DNA of 64,000 nt from JACPYM01 sp031423495 (GTDB lineage Bacteria > Acidobacteriota > Blastocatellia > RBC074), in assembly GCA_031423495.1 (NCBI GenBank), contig JANPFP010000147.1:38657-102656 (forward strand), in the 5' to 3' direction. How positions within the stretch are numbered: position 1 is the stretch's first letter; every line of letters begins with the position of its first letter. The position numbers and the translations under genes are program-made. Below are positions 18,207 through 26,100 of this stretch, one piece after another. The notes beneath the pieces are model-generated. The model searched no databases and was not told where the DNA came from. It saw only the letters and a program-made list of their open reading frames with translations.

Positions 18207-18293
18207 AAGGGCTTTCGCCACAAAGAAGCACAAAAGCCACAAAAGGGAAGAAAGTTTTTGTGGTTTCTGTGCCTCTTTGTGGCGAAAGCCCTT
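18207..18293. repeat. Inverted repeat downstream of the STAS gene
   Basis: Outer arms AAGGGCTTTCGCCACAAAG and its complement pair almost perfectly, with further pairing inside (GCACA, CCACAAAA). It probably ends the upstream operon as a strong hairpin, but lacks a classic final T run. It may be a mobile palindromic element. Confidence 0.7.
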
Positions 18294-18351
18294 CTTAGCC
18301 TAAGCGGGTCTTCGATTTCCTAAGAATTTTTGAAAAAGATGATTTTAGCGG

Positions 18352-18381
18352 TTGACGCGAAAACCCGTTTGCGTTTATAAA
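18352..18381 (+). promoter_or_regulatory. Promoter of the TetR-family gene
   Basis: TTGACG at 18352-18357, an 18-base spacer, then TATAAA at 18376-18381. The palindromic operator begins two bases downstream, so repressor binding would block initiation. Confidence 0.6.
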
Positions 18382-18382
18382 C

Positions 18383-18396
18383 TGACCGGTCGGTCA
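18383..18396. promoter_or_regulatory. TetR-type operator upstream of its own gene
   Basis: TGACCGGTCGGTCA, a near-perfect palindrome of the form bound by many TetR/AcrR regulators, immediately after the -10 box. A related site is at 19142-19155. Together they suggest autorepression plus control of the next gene. Confidence 0.72.
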
Positions 18397-18441
18397 GAAT
18401 GATCAACGAAGAAACCAAGCCGACCTTTTTGAGAACACTTT

Positions 18442-19089
18442 ATGGCAGCGAAGCAGCTTGCGACGGGATATGAAGATCAGCGCCGTCAGGAATTGATAAG
18501 GGCAACCTACCTTGAAGTAGCCGAAAAGGGCTACTCGGCGGTGACGTTGCAGGACATTGCCAAGCGCGCAGGCGTGAGCAAAGGCGCTACGCTTTATTAT
18601 TTCGCTACGAAAGAAGATTTATTCCTCGGCGCGCTCGAATGGCTGGTTGATCACATTCACGGTCGCCTGCATGCGGCGGTTGATGCGGAAAGCGACCCGA
18701 TTGAAAAGCTGCGAGCGATGTTTGCCTCAGTGTTTTGCAGCGCGCAGGAAGCGCGCCAGTTCTTTTTAGCTTATTCAGATTTCGTCAGCATCGGCACGCG
18801 CAACAAACGCTTTCACGATTTGAATGCGAAGTTTTATCAGGGCTGCGCTTGTCACAATCACGAAATTATTCAAGCCGGAATGCAATCCGGTGTTTTTCGT
18901 CAGGTTAATCTCGGTGATGCCTGCTCAATGATGCGGGCTATGGTTGACGGCCTGATGATGCAATGGTTTTTTGCTTCTGAGATGACCTTTGACGATTGTC
19001 ATCGTCGGTGCTTGCGAGTGGTGCTGGAATATCTAACCGGCAAACCGGCTGAGAATGTTCAGCCGAAAACATATCAAGTCAGCGCATAA
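18442..19089 (+). CDS. TetR/AcrR-family transcriptional regulator
   Basis: A 215-residue regulator. The N-terminal helix-turn-helix is LQDIAKRAGVSKGATLYYF at about residues 34-52, followed by the usual YxxFxxKEDL continuation. The C-terminal domain, about 150 residues, should bind an unknown ligand and dimerise; it contains several Cys and His residues (ACHNH), which could be chance or a metal site. Operator-like palindromes lie just upstream and again before the following secreted protein. A 17-base direct repeat (19080-19096 and 19106-19122) spans its stop codon, a small local duplication. Confidence 0.9.
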   Translation: MAAKQLATGYEDQRRQELIRATYLEVAEKGYSAVTLQDIAKRAGVSKGATLYYFATKEDLFLGALEWLVDHIHGRLHAAVDAESDPIEKLRAMFASVFCSAQEARQFFLAYSDFVSIGTRNKRFHDLNAKFYQGCACHNHEIIQAGMQSGVFRQVNLGDACSMMRAMVDGLMMQWFFASEMTFDDCHRRCLRVVLEYLTGKPAENVQPKTYQVSA

Positions 19090-19141
19090 CGGCGCTAATT
19101 TTTACCAGCGCATAACGGCGCTGATATTTAGATGATGTGGT

Positions 19142-19155
19142 TGACCGACTGGTCA
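19142..19155. promoter_or_regulatory. Second TetR-type operator
   Basis: TGACCGACTGGTCA, followed by a further GTCA that extends the palindrome. It matches the site before the tetR-like gene and lies about 60 bases before the small secreted protein at 19217. Confidence 0.62.
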
Positions 19156-19216
19156 GTCATAAATTCAACGGACAGTAATCCTGCTAACCAATTAAGCAGG
19201 AGAAGGAGAATCAATC

Positions 19217-19624
19217 ATGCGTAAACAAATTTTTAGTGGTCTTTTCGCTTTGGTCGTTTCAGTTTTGATGGCGGGTGCGGCTCTTGCTCAAGGCAAGCAA
19301 CAGAAAGTCGAGTTTTATCTCGACGGCAAGGTCGGCACCGAAGTCGTCAAGAAGGGCGCTTATACAGTCACGTTGCCGGAAGGCAATCAAGGACAGGTCG
19401 CCATCAAGGTCGGCAAGAAAGTTGTTACGGCGAATGTCACGAAGAAAGACATCACCAACGCGCCGGAAGCCGACAAGATGACCTACGCGACGAACGACGA
19501 CGGTACGCGCACCGTGACTTCGCTGACGCCGAAGGGACAGAAATATACGCTGGTGTTTGACGGTGCGAACGAAGTCGCCAAACAACCCGCGACTGCGCCT
19601 GCCAAGCCCGGCAGCCAAAAGTAA
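19217..19624 (+). CDS. Small secreted protein of unknown function
   Basis: A 135-residue protein with a signal peptide ending at ALAQ. The mature part is rich in Lys and beta-strand-like segments (QKVEFYLDGKVGTEVVKKG, then GKKVVTANV), consistent with a small periplasmic beta-sandwich. The last 20 residues are Ala/Pro/Lys-rich and probably disordered. No enzyme motif is visible. An operator-like site upstream suggests control by the TetR-family protein, and GGAGAAGGAG precedes the start. A clear terminator follows. Confidence 0.7.
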   Translation: MRKQIFSGLFALVVSVLMAGAALAQGKQQKVEFYLDGKVGTEVVKKGAYTVTLPEGNQGQVAIKVGKKVVTANVTKKDITNAPEADKMTYATNDDGTRTVTSLTPKGQKYTLVFDGANEVAKQPATAPAKPGSQK

Positions 19625-19685
19625 AAAGGTTTTTCTCGAACTGACAAGCGATTGTCAGTTGTTTTGTACTGGCGGAAATTTGTAT

Positions 19686-19722
19686 GAGCCTGCGTGCGTT
19701 GACGTGCGCAGGCTCTTTTTTT
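19686..19722 (+). terminator. Rho-independent terminator
   Basis: GAGCCTGCG pairs with CGCAGGCTC across a 13-base loop region, followed by a run of seven T. It lies 60 bases after the small secreted protein. Confidence 0.88.
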
Positions 19723-19729
19723 ATTGGGT

Positions 19730-19758
19730 TTGGTCGGTGACGGGGCATTGGCTATACT
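19730..19758 (+). promoter_or_regulatory. Promoter for RNase J gene
   Basis: TTGGTC at 19730-19735, a 17-base spacer and TATACT at 19753-19758, right after the preceding terminator and about 50 bases before the start at 19811. Confidence 0.55.
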
Positions 19759-19810
19759 GCCGTTTCTGAAATTAACGTCTTAAAGAGGAACAACTCCCAG
19801 AGAAACATAT

Positions 19811-21472
19811 ATGAATACAGCCAGACTAGAGATTACGCCCATGGGCGGTGTCGGACAGTTCGGAATGAACATGACCGTCTTTCGTTACGACGGTCAGATG
19901 ATGATCGTGGACGCAGGCATGATGTTCCCCGACGAAGACCTGCTGGGCGTAGACATCGCTATCCCTGACCTCAGCTTCATCGAGGAACACAAAGACGAAC
20001 TCGTCGGCCTCGTCCTCACACACGCCCACGAAGACCATGTCGGAGCCATTCCGTTTTTGCTGCAAGTGGTGAACCTCCCGATATACGCCACCGAATTCAC
20101 GCTGGGACTGATCGAAAGCAAGCTGCAAGAGTTCGGCCTGCTCGATAAAGTCACGACGCATACGATCCCGCCCCGCAAGCCTTTCAAGCTAGGCCCCTTC
20201 GAGATTGATTTTATTCGCGTGTCGCATTCGCTGGTTGATTGCGTCGCGTTGGCGATCACTACGCCGGTCGGCGTGGTGATTCACACCGGCGATTTCAAGG
20301 TGGACGAGACGCCGGTGATGGGTGACGCGATTGATCTTAAGACGCTGAATGAATACGGCGACAAAGGCGTGTTGGCGTTGTTGTCAGATTCGACTAACGT
20401 CGAACGCGAAGGCCGCACCGGGTCTGAGAAATCTGTTATTCCGGCGTTTGAGCAAATCTTCGCCGAAACGAAAGGTCGCATGGTCGTGTCGTGTTTTGCG
20501 ACGAGCATTCATCGCTTGCAAATCGTCTTTGACCTGGCCGCGGAACACGGACGCGCCGTCGCGTTGTTGGGCCGAAGCATGCTCAAAAACGTAGATGTCG
20601 CCAATAAATATGGCTATTTAGACATTGACCCCGGCCAGATGGTGACTCCGCAACAGGCGCGCAAGATGTCGCCCGATGAAGTTGTGCTGCTCGTCACCGG
20701 CAGTCAGGGTGAACCGATGGCGGCGCTCGCTCGCATATCTGTTGACCAACACCGCGACGTCACACTGACTGACGGCGACACCGTGGTGCTTTCGGCGCGG
20801 CAGATTCCGGGCAATGAAAAAACGATTTCGCGGATGATGAATCACCTGTTCAAACGCGGCGCGCGCGTGATTGATTCGAACATTGCGCGCATACACGTAT
20901 CAGGCCACGGACGCCAGGAAGATTTGAAAATCATGCACGACGCCGTGCGTCCGAAATTCCTGATTCCGATTCACGGCGAGACGCGCCAGCTTTATCGCCA
21001 CGCCGAAGCTGCGCGGCGTTGGGGAGTGGCGAAAGATAACATTGTGTTGGCAGAAAGCGGCGACGTGATCGCACTAGACGAATCAAGCGCCGCCATCACC
21101 GGCAAAGTCACCGTAGGTCGCACGCTGATTGATGATTCCGGTTCAGGCCGCATTGACGAACTCGTATTGCGTGACCGCAAGCATCTCGCTTATGACGGCA
21201 TCGTGCTGCCCATCGTGGCGATCAACAAAGCATCGGGCGAAATGGAATCGGTGCCTGAAGTCGTTCAACGCGGCTTGGCTCTGAGCGATGACGGCGAGGC
21301 CTTTCTTCAGCGCGCGCGTACCGTGGTGGGCAAAACCGTAGAGTCTGCTTCGCACGATGAGCGCGTAGATTGGGCGGTCATCAAAGAAAAGATTCGGCTT
21401 GATCTCAAGCGCCACATTCAACGCGAAATCGGACGCCGTCCAATGATTATTCCGGTTGTGTTGGAGGTTTGA
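19811..21472 (+). CDS. rnj: Ribonuclease J
   Basis: A 553-residue metallo-beta-lactamase/beta-CASP ribonuclease. The zinc motif is HAHEDH (His71, His73, Asp75, His76). Further ligands and beta-CASP motifs include HTGDFK, SDSTN, VTGSQGEPMAAL and the late HVSGHGRQEDLK and PIHGE segments. It should act as a 5' to 3' exonuclease and endonuclease in RNA turnover and rRNA processing in the cytoplasm. Length is normal, with the usual C-terminal domain. It is apparently monocistronic. Confidence 0.95.
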   Translation: MNTARLEITPMGGVGQFGMNMTVFRYDGQMMIVDAGMMFPDEDLLGVDIAIPDLSFIEEHKDELVGLVLTHAHEDHVGAIPFLLQVVNLPIYATEFTLGLIESKLQEFGLLDKVTTHTIPPRKPFKLGPFEIDFIRVSHSLVDCVALAITTPVGVVIHTGDFKVDETPVMGDAIDLKTLNEYGDKGVLALLSDSTNVEREGRTGSEKSVIPAFEQIFAETKGRMVVSCFATSIHRLQIVFDLAAEHGRAVALLGRSMLKNVDVANKYGYLDIDPGQMVTPQQARKMSPDEVVLLVTGSQGEPMAALARISVDQHRDVTLTDGDTVVLSARQIPGNEKTISRMMNHLFKRGARVIDSNIARIHVSGHGRQEDLKIMHDAVRPKFLIPIHGETRQLYRHAEAARRWGVAKDNIVLAESGDVIALDESSAAITGKVTVGRTLIDDSGSGRIDELVLRDRKHLAYDGIVLPIVAINKASGEMESVPEVVQRGLALSDDGEAFLQRARTVVGKTVESASHDERVDWAVIKEKIRLDLKRHIQREIGRRPMIIPVVLEV

Positions 21473-21925
21473 CCACGCGCACCAGCAATGCCCTCACATT
21501 AAACTCGGCGGTAAACGCCATCAATTAGTTGACACCTCAACGGACGCTACATAGACTGCCCAGCCAGTGAGCCAAGCTCACCTCACAACTGCCCAACCCC
21601 GAACCGGCAATTTAATGTAAGAGTTAATTCACAGCGGCAACCCCATCACAGGCCGCTACATCAGAGACGGCGCTTGCGACTTTCACGACGCAAGGCTTCC
21701 ATTCTCTCTCGTATGACTTTCCTGCTCGCCCAAGCGAGGAAGCCCACAGGTCGTCATTGCGCCTCCGCAATTTAATAAGGTCAGTTGGTGATCCGCTTTG
21801 ACCTCATGGTGCGCAGGTTGGGATGGCTGCTCTTAAAGCAGTCGGTGTTCAAAGCTGATAAAGACTGGGCGGCATAGACGAGGCTTTCTACGGCATAACA
21901 AGTTTTAAGGAGTTTTCTACACATA
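21473..21925. other. Long intergenic gap
   Basis: A 453-base gap with no ORF I can support, no tRNA and no obvious hairpin with T run. The last part may be the leader of the next gene: an AAGGAG lies at about 21906-21911, unusually far from the ATG at 21926. Confidence 0.5.
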
Positions 21926-22936
21926 ATGCGAACCTCACATTTTTCACTCTCGCAATGGCTGATTTCGCTCGTTGCACTGACGACGTTGACGCTGGCGGCC
22001 CTGGCGGCTGAACCGGGCATTCCGATGCGTAACGGCAGCGAGACTACGGCGAGCGACCAGCATCCGGCTTCGGTGTTGTTTTTCCCGGTTTACACTTCTA
22101 ACTCGACGGCTCCGGCAACCGAGAACGCTCGCATCAGCATTACCAACACAGGCCCGACTGAAATCGGCATCCATCTTTTCTTCATTGATGGCGCTTCCTG
22201 CGCTCCGGCAGATGCACAGCTTTGCCTGACGCCGAATCAGACGACGGCTTTTCTCGCATCGAACTTTGATCCGGGTACGACGGGTTACATTCTGGCAGTC
22301 GCCGTGAGTCCGGTGACGGGCTGGCCGGTTCCTTATAACTATCTGATTGGCGATGAATACGTGAAATTCGCCAGCGGACACACGGCCAACCTGGGAGCCC
22401 AGGGCATTATGGGTCGGGCTGTACCGGCGCTTGATCCCACTGCGAGCAATGCGACGCTGCGTTTTGACAGTCTCGAATATGATCGTCTGCCTGCCGTCGT
22501 GGCGGTAGATAGCTTGCCGAGCCGCGTAGACGGCAACGATACGTTGCTGGTCGTCAATCGCGTATCGGGCAACTACTCCAACGGCGCAGACCCGATTGGC
22601 GTGTTGTTCGGATTGCTTTACAACGACGCCGAGACCAGCGCGAGCTATCAGTTGAATTCGAGCCAATGTCAGTTCCGGTTCAGTTTCTCGAATGCTGTGC
22701 CGCGCACCACGCCACGCTTCACCAACTTCGTCGGCGGCGGTCGCGTAGGTTGGACGAAGATGTACAGCACGTCAGGCACGGTTCCGCTGATCGGCGCTTC
22801 AATCAATTACAACCCGGCTTCGACGGCTTCTTCGACGGCGTTTGATTCGGGGCATAACTTCCACGTGCTGCGGTTGGTTCCCAGCAGCAGCATCGTGATT
22901 CCGGTCTTCCCGCCCAATTGCGGTTTCTCGAACTAA
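21926..22936 (+). CDS. Secreted protein of unknown function
   Basis: A 336-residue protein with a signal peptide ending near ALAA. The mature part looks like an all-beta surface or spore-coat-like protein: an early PASVLFFPVYTSNS strand, a segment NARISITNTGP..GIHLFFIDG suggesting an Ig-like sandwich, then Thr/Ser/Asn-rich strands. No enzyme motif is seen. The protein ends with a hydrophobic strand and NCGFSN. Convergent with sucC across a shared terminator. Confidence 0.7.
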   Translation: MRTSHFSLSQWLISLVALTTLTLAALAAEPGIPMRNGSETTASDQHPASVLFFPVYTSNSTAPATENARISITNTGPTEIGIHLFFIDGASCAPADAQLCLTPNQTTAFLASNFDPGTTGYILAVAVSPVTGWPVPYNYLIGDEYVKFASGHTANLGAQGIMGRAVPALDPTASNATLRFDSLEYDRLPAVVAVDSLPSRVDGNDTLLVVNRVSGNYSNGADPIGVLFGLLYNDAETSASYQLNSSQCQFRFSFSNAVPRTTPRFTNFVGGGRVGWTKMYSTSGTVPLIGASINYNPASTASSTAFDSGHNFHVLRLVPSSSIVIPVFPPNCGFSN

Positions 22937-22960
22937 GCGGAATCAATTCACAAGCAGAAA

Positions 22961-23007
22961 AGCCGAAGGGCGAAACGTGATTACCATGTTTCGCCCTTCG
23001 GCTTTTT
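22961..23007. terminator. Bidirectional terminator between convergent genes
   Basis: AGCCGAAGGGCGAAAC pairs with GTTTCGCCCTTCGGCT, flanked by A residues on the left and a T run on the right. It can serve both the gene at 21926 and sucC. Confidence 0.88.
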
Positions 23008-23046
23008 GATTTAGGTTAAGCAGCCAGCGGCTTAGTTGCCAGCGGC

Positions 23047-24207
23047 TTAGTTGTTAGCAGCAGCTACGGCTTTGGCGGCGGCGTCCTGCATGCCGTTCGC
23101 TACTAAAAAGTTCATGCCGGATTCTTTCAACACTTGCTGGCCTTCTTCGACGTTGGTTCCTTCGAGGCGTACGACAATAGGAACTTGAACGCCGAGGTTA
23201 CGGGCGGCTTCGACTACGCCACGCGCGACCATGTCGCAACGCACGATGCCGCCAAAAATGTTGACGAGTACGGCTTTCACCGCCGGGTCAGCCAGCAGGA
23301 TGCGGAAAGCGTTTTCCACACGCGCTTGCGAAGCGCCGCCGCCTACGTCCAAGAAGTTCGCCGGTTCGCCGCCTGCCAGTTTGATGATGTCCATCGTAGC
23401 CATCGCCAAGCCTGCGCCATTGACCATGCACGCGATGTTGCCGTCGAGCTTGATGTAGTTAAGATCGAATTTTGAGGCTTCGATTTCGAGCGGCGCTTCT
23501 TCGTTGAGGTCGCGCCAGACGTCGTAATCTTTGTGGCGATAGAGCGCGTTGTCATCGAACGTCACTTTGGCATCAAGCGCGTAAAACTCGCCGTCTTCGG
23601 TCAGCAAAAACGGATTGATTTCGAGCATCGAAGCGTCTGATGCTTCGTAAGCCTTAGCCAGACTCATCATGAACTTCGCCGCTTTGCCGATGAGTTCAGG
23701 AGCCAAGCCTAATCCAATCGCCAGACGCCGCGCTTGAAAGCCCTGAAAGCCAACCGCTGGGTCAATGAACTCTTTCAAAATCTTTTCGGGCGAATGCGCA
23801 GCGACTTCTTCAATGTCCATGCCGCCCGCCGCTGAAGCCATAAACACGAGCTTTGACGTAGCGCGATCAAGCAACATACCTAAATAAAATTCCTGTTTGA
23901 TTTTCAGGCCTTCTTCGATGAGCAGCGTGTTGACGACGCGGCCTTCGGGGCCGGTTTGATGGGTGACGAGCGTCATGCCGAGGATTTGTCCGGCGATGGT
24001 TTTCACGTCTTCGGCGGTACGCGCCAGCTTGACGCCGCCGCCTTTGCCGCGTCCGCCCGCGTGAATCTGCGCTTTAACGACGACGGGCAAGCCTAGTTGC
24101 TGTGCGGCTGCCTCAGCTTCCGCTACGGAGTTGGCGACGACGCCGCGCGGCGTTTTTACGTCGTAACGACGCAGCAATTCTTTGCCTTGGTACTCGTGAA
24201 TTTTCAT
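23047..24207 (-). CDS. sucC: Succinate-CoA ligase (ADP-forming) subunit beta
   Basis: A 386-residue ATP-grasp subunit that couples succinyl-CoA cleavage to ADP or GDP phosphorylation in the TCA cycle. It begins MKIHEYQGKELLRRY, and carries the KAQIHAGGRGKGGGVKLA nucleotide-binding segment, LEINPF near residue 195 and the succinate-binding GGIVRCDMVA segment near residue 320. The alpha subunit gene (sucD) normally follows, but here the gene is followed by a terminator and a convergent gene, so sucD is not adjacent. Complete. Confidence 0.95.
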   Translation of the reverse strand: MKIHEYQGKELLRRYDVKTPRGVVANSVAEAEAAAQQLGLPVVVKAQIHAGGRGKGGGVKLARTAEDVKTIAGQILGMTLVTHQTGPEGRVVNTLLIEEGLKIKQEFYLGMLLDRATSKLVFMASAAGGMDIEEVAAHSPEKILKEFIDPAVGFQGFQARRLAIGLGLAPELIGKAAKFMMSLAKAYEASDASMLEINPFLLTEDGEFYALDAKVTFDDNALYRHKDYDVWRDLNEEAPLEIEASKFDLNYIKLDGNIACMVNGAGLAMATMDIIKLAGGEPANFLDVGGGASQARVENAFRILLADPAVKAVLVNIFGGIVRCDMVARGVVEAARNLGVQVPIVVRLEGTNVEEGQQVLKESGMNFLVANGMQDAAAKAVAAANN

Positions 24208-24398
24208 GAAAATGCCTCAATGGAATGGGTTGAAATAGCGTTTTAATAACGGGGCCGGAGTGTAAAAGGCGCGTGCGGCTTTGGCAACCGCAGCGACAGC
24301 CATTAGCTCGCAAAACTTTTTTGCATCTTTCTGCGTTCTCGTGTCACCAACGAGGCGTATTGGCAATTGTTGAAAGCAGCAGAGGACGCAAGCAAAAG

Positions 24399-24965
24399 AT
24401 GCTACAGGCGGATTTCCCAGTTACGACCCCATTCTCCATAAAAGACAGTGTGGGACACAAATTATTGAGACGCGCGCAACGCGGCGAACAGGCGGCCTTC
24501 GCTGAGTTGGTGCGGTTGCATCAAGCGATGGTGTTCAGTTTGGCGCATCACAGCTTGCGTAATCGTGCGGTCGCAGAGGAATTAGCGCAGGAAGTTTTTC
24601 TGCATCTTTATCAAAATCTCGCGGCGCTCGAATCGCCCGATCACGTGAAAAACTGGTTGCGGCGCGTTACGTCGCATCGGTGCATTGATTACGTGCGTCG
24701 CAATCGGATGCAAACCGTAGACATTGCCGACGTTCCCGAACTCACTGCGTCGCAACGCGGCGGCGACGTGTTGTTGCAACAAACGCTGCGGCGTTATGTG
24801 GCTTCGTTACCGGCGACGCCGCGTTTGGTGATGACGTTGCGTTATCAGGAAGACCTCGAACCGACCGAGATTGCCGAGGCGCTGGATATGCCGCTGAATA
24901 CGGTTAAGAGCCACTTGCGGCGGGCGCTGGCGGTGTTGCGTGAAAAGGTCGCGCGCAATTTGTAA
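24399..24965 (+). CDS. ECF-type RNA polymerase sigma factor
   Basis: A 188-residue sigma-70 family factor. Region 2 is visible as FAELVRLHQAMVFSLAHHSLRN followed by AEELAQEVFLHLYQNL and NWLRRVTSHRCIDYVRRNR; region 4 is the HTH in EIAEALDMPLNTVKSHLRRALAVLREKV. The long frame opens at 24273, but ATG 24399 with GAGGACG upstream fits the usual ECF length. The next gene, six bases after its stop, encodes a one-pass membrane protein that is a good anti-sigma candidate. Confidence 0.88.
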   Translation: MLQADFPVTTPFSIKDSVGHKLLRRAQRGEQAAFAELVRLHQAMVFSLAHHSLRNRAVAEELAQEVFLHLYQNLAALESPDHVKNWLRRVTSHRCIDYVRRNRMQTVDIADVPELTASQRGGDVLLQQTLRRYVASLPATPRLVMTLRYQEDLEPTEIAEALDMPLNTVKSHLRRALAVLREKVARNL

Positions 24966-24971
24966 AGAGTT

Positions 24972-25379
24972 ATGAACCACGATTTAGAAAAAGAACTCAA
25001 ACAGGCGCTCCGTCGCCACGAACCGTCTGACGATTTCGCCGAGCGTGTGATGGCGCGAGTCGCTGAAACGTCGCAAGCTGCTTGTGTTGATGCGCGACGC
25101 GAATCCATTTCGTTGTGGCAACGACTGGCTGGATTTTTCGAGATGCCGCAATGGCGTTGGGCGGCGGCGGGCGCGCTGGCTTGTCTGTTAGTCGCGTTCG
25201 GTACGCTGCGTTTCCGCGCACACCAACGCATCGAAGCTGAACACCTCGCGCTGGAGCAAGCAGAAGGCGAACGCGCCAAAGAACAAGTGATCTTCGCGCT
25301 GCAAATCGCCAGTGCGAAACTCAACGTCGCACAACGCAAAGTGCGCGAAAGCAGCGAACGCGGCGCAGACTTGCGCTGA
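24972..25379 (+). CDS. Single-pass membrane protein, candidate anti-sigma factor
   Basis: A 135-residue protein: a charged cytoplasmic N-terminus (about residues 1-60), one membrane helix at about 62-81 (WAAAGALACLLVAFGTLRF) and a charged alpha-helical tail of about 50 residues outside. No zinc-binding HxxxCxxC motif is present, so it is not a ZAS-type anti-sigma factor. The position directly after the sigma gene is the main evidence for the role. Confidence 0.6.
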   Translation: MNHDLEKELKQALRRHEPSDDFAERVMARVAETSQAACVDARRESISLWQRLAGFFEMPQWRWAAAGALACLLVAFGTLRFRAHQRIEAEHLALEQAEGERAKEQVIFALQIASAKLNVAQRKVRESSERGADLR

Positions 25380-25536
25380 AGTGTCAGAAAGAGAAAAAAG
25401 AAGAAGCTCTCTTCCGAATTCATCTTCTCCGCGAAACTCTGCACGAACTCCGCGAAACTCTGCGATGGAACGAACCTCCATCACAGACCCATTTGAAGCA
25501 ACTGAATTAACTGATCGAATCAACCAGGAGAAAAAC

Positions 25537-26085
25537 ATGAAACTCAAACTCATCTTACTGACGCTGCTCATCGCCGCGCCGGTTTTCGCACAAGACCCGG
25601 CGCGCATTCAGATGGATCATCTCGAACGCCTGTTCCCCAAGGCTGTCGAAACGATTGACGTCAACGTAGACCAATCGCTCATCCGTCTCGCGGCCAAGTT
25701 TCTCAAGACCGAAAAGCAGGACGAAGCCGCGATCAGGGAAGTGCTGAATATGGTGCAGGGCGTTTATGTCAAAGGCGTAGAGTTCGAGCAGGAGAATGAA
25801 TTTTCATCCGACGACGTGCAGCGGGTGCGTGCGCAACTGACGACGCCGGGCTGGTCGCGCATTGTCGGAGTCCGCAGCAAGCACGGCGGCGAGAACGTAG
25901 AAGTTTTTCTGATGCACGACAGCGACCTCATCAAAGGTATCGGCGTACTCATTCACGCCGCGAAAAAGCTGATGGTCGTCAATGTCGTAGGCCCGCTTGA
26001 TCCTGAAAAGATTAGCCAGTTGTCAGGCCGTTTCGGCATTCCGAAACTTGATCTCGATTTCAGCGGAATGAGCAAAACCAAGTAA
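25537..26085 (+). CDS. Secreted DUF4252 protein
   Basis: A 182-residue protein with a signal peptide ending at VFAQ. The body matches the DUF4252 pattern seen in the gene at 27768: a LER(L)FPKA start, an FL-x-K-x-x-D region, VQGVYVKGVEFE, GWSRIVGVRSKHGGENVEVFL, and VNVVGPLDPEKISQLSGRFGIPKLDLD. The frame is open from 25312 but the ATG at 25537 follows GGAG and gives the signal peptide. The function of the family is unknown. It is the third gene of the ECF sigma operon. Confidence 0.8.
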   Translation: MKLKLILLTLLIAAPVFAQDPARIQMDHLERLFPKAVETIDVNVDQSLIRLAAKFLKTEKQDEAAIREVLNMVQGVYVKGVEFEQENEFSSDDVQRVRAQLTTPGWSRIVGVRSKHGGENVEVFLMHDSDLIKGIGVLIHAAKKLMVVNVVGPLDPEKISQLSGRFGIPKLDLDFSGMSKTK

Positions 26086-26100
26086 GGAGGAACCATCGCC

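Noticed and set aside
21781..22020. Minus-strand 79-codon frame at the start of the secreted gene
   Set aside because: No family match; it overlaps the signal-peptide region and looks like a chance frame.
25312..25536. Extended start of the first DUF4252 gene
   Set aside because: It overlaps the end of the membrane-protein gene, and the later ATG has both a ribosome site and a signal peptide.
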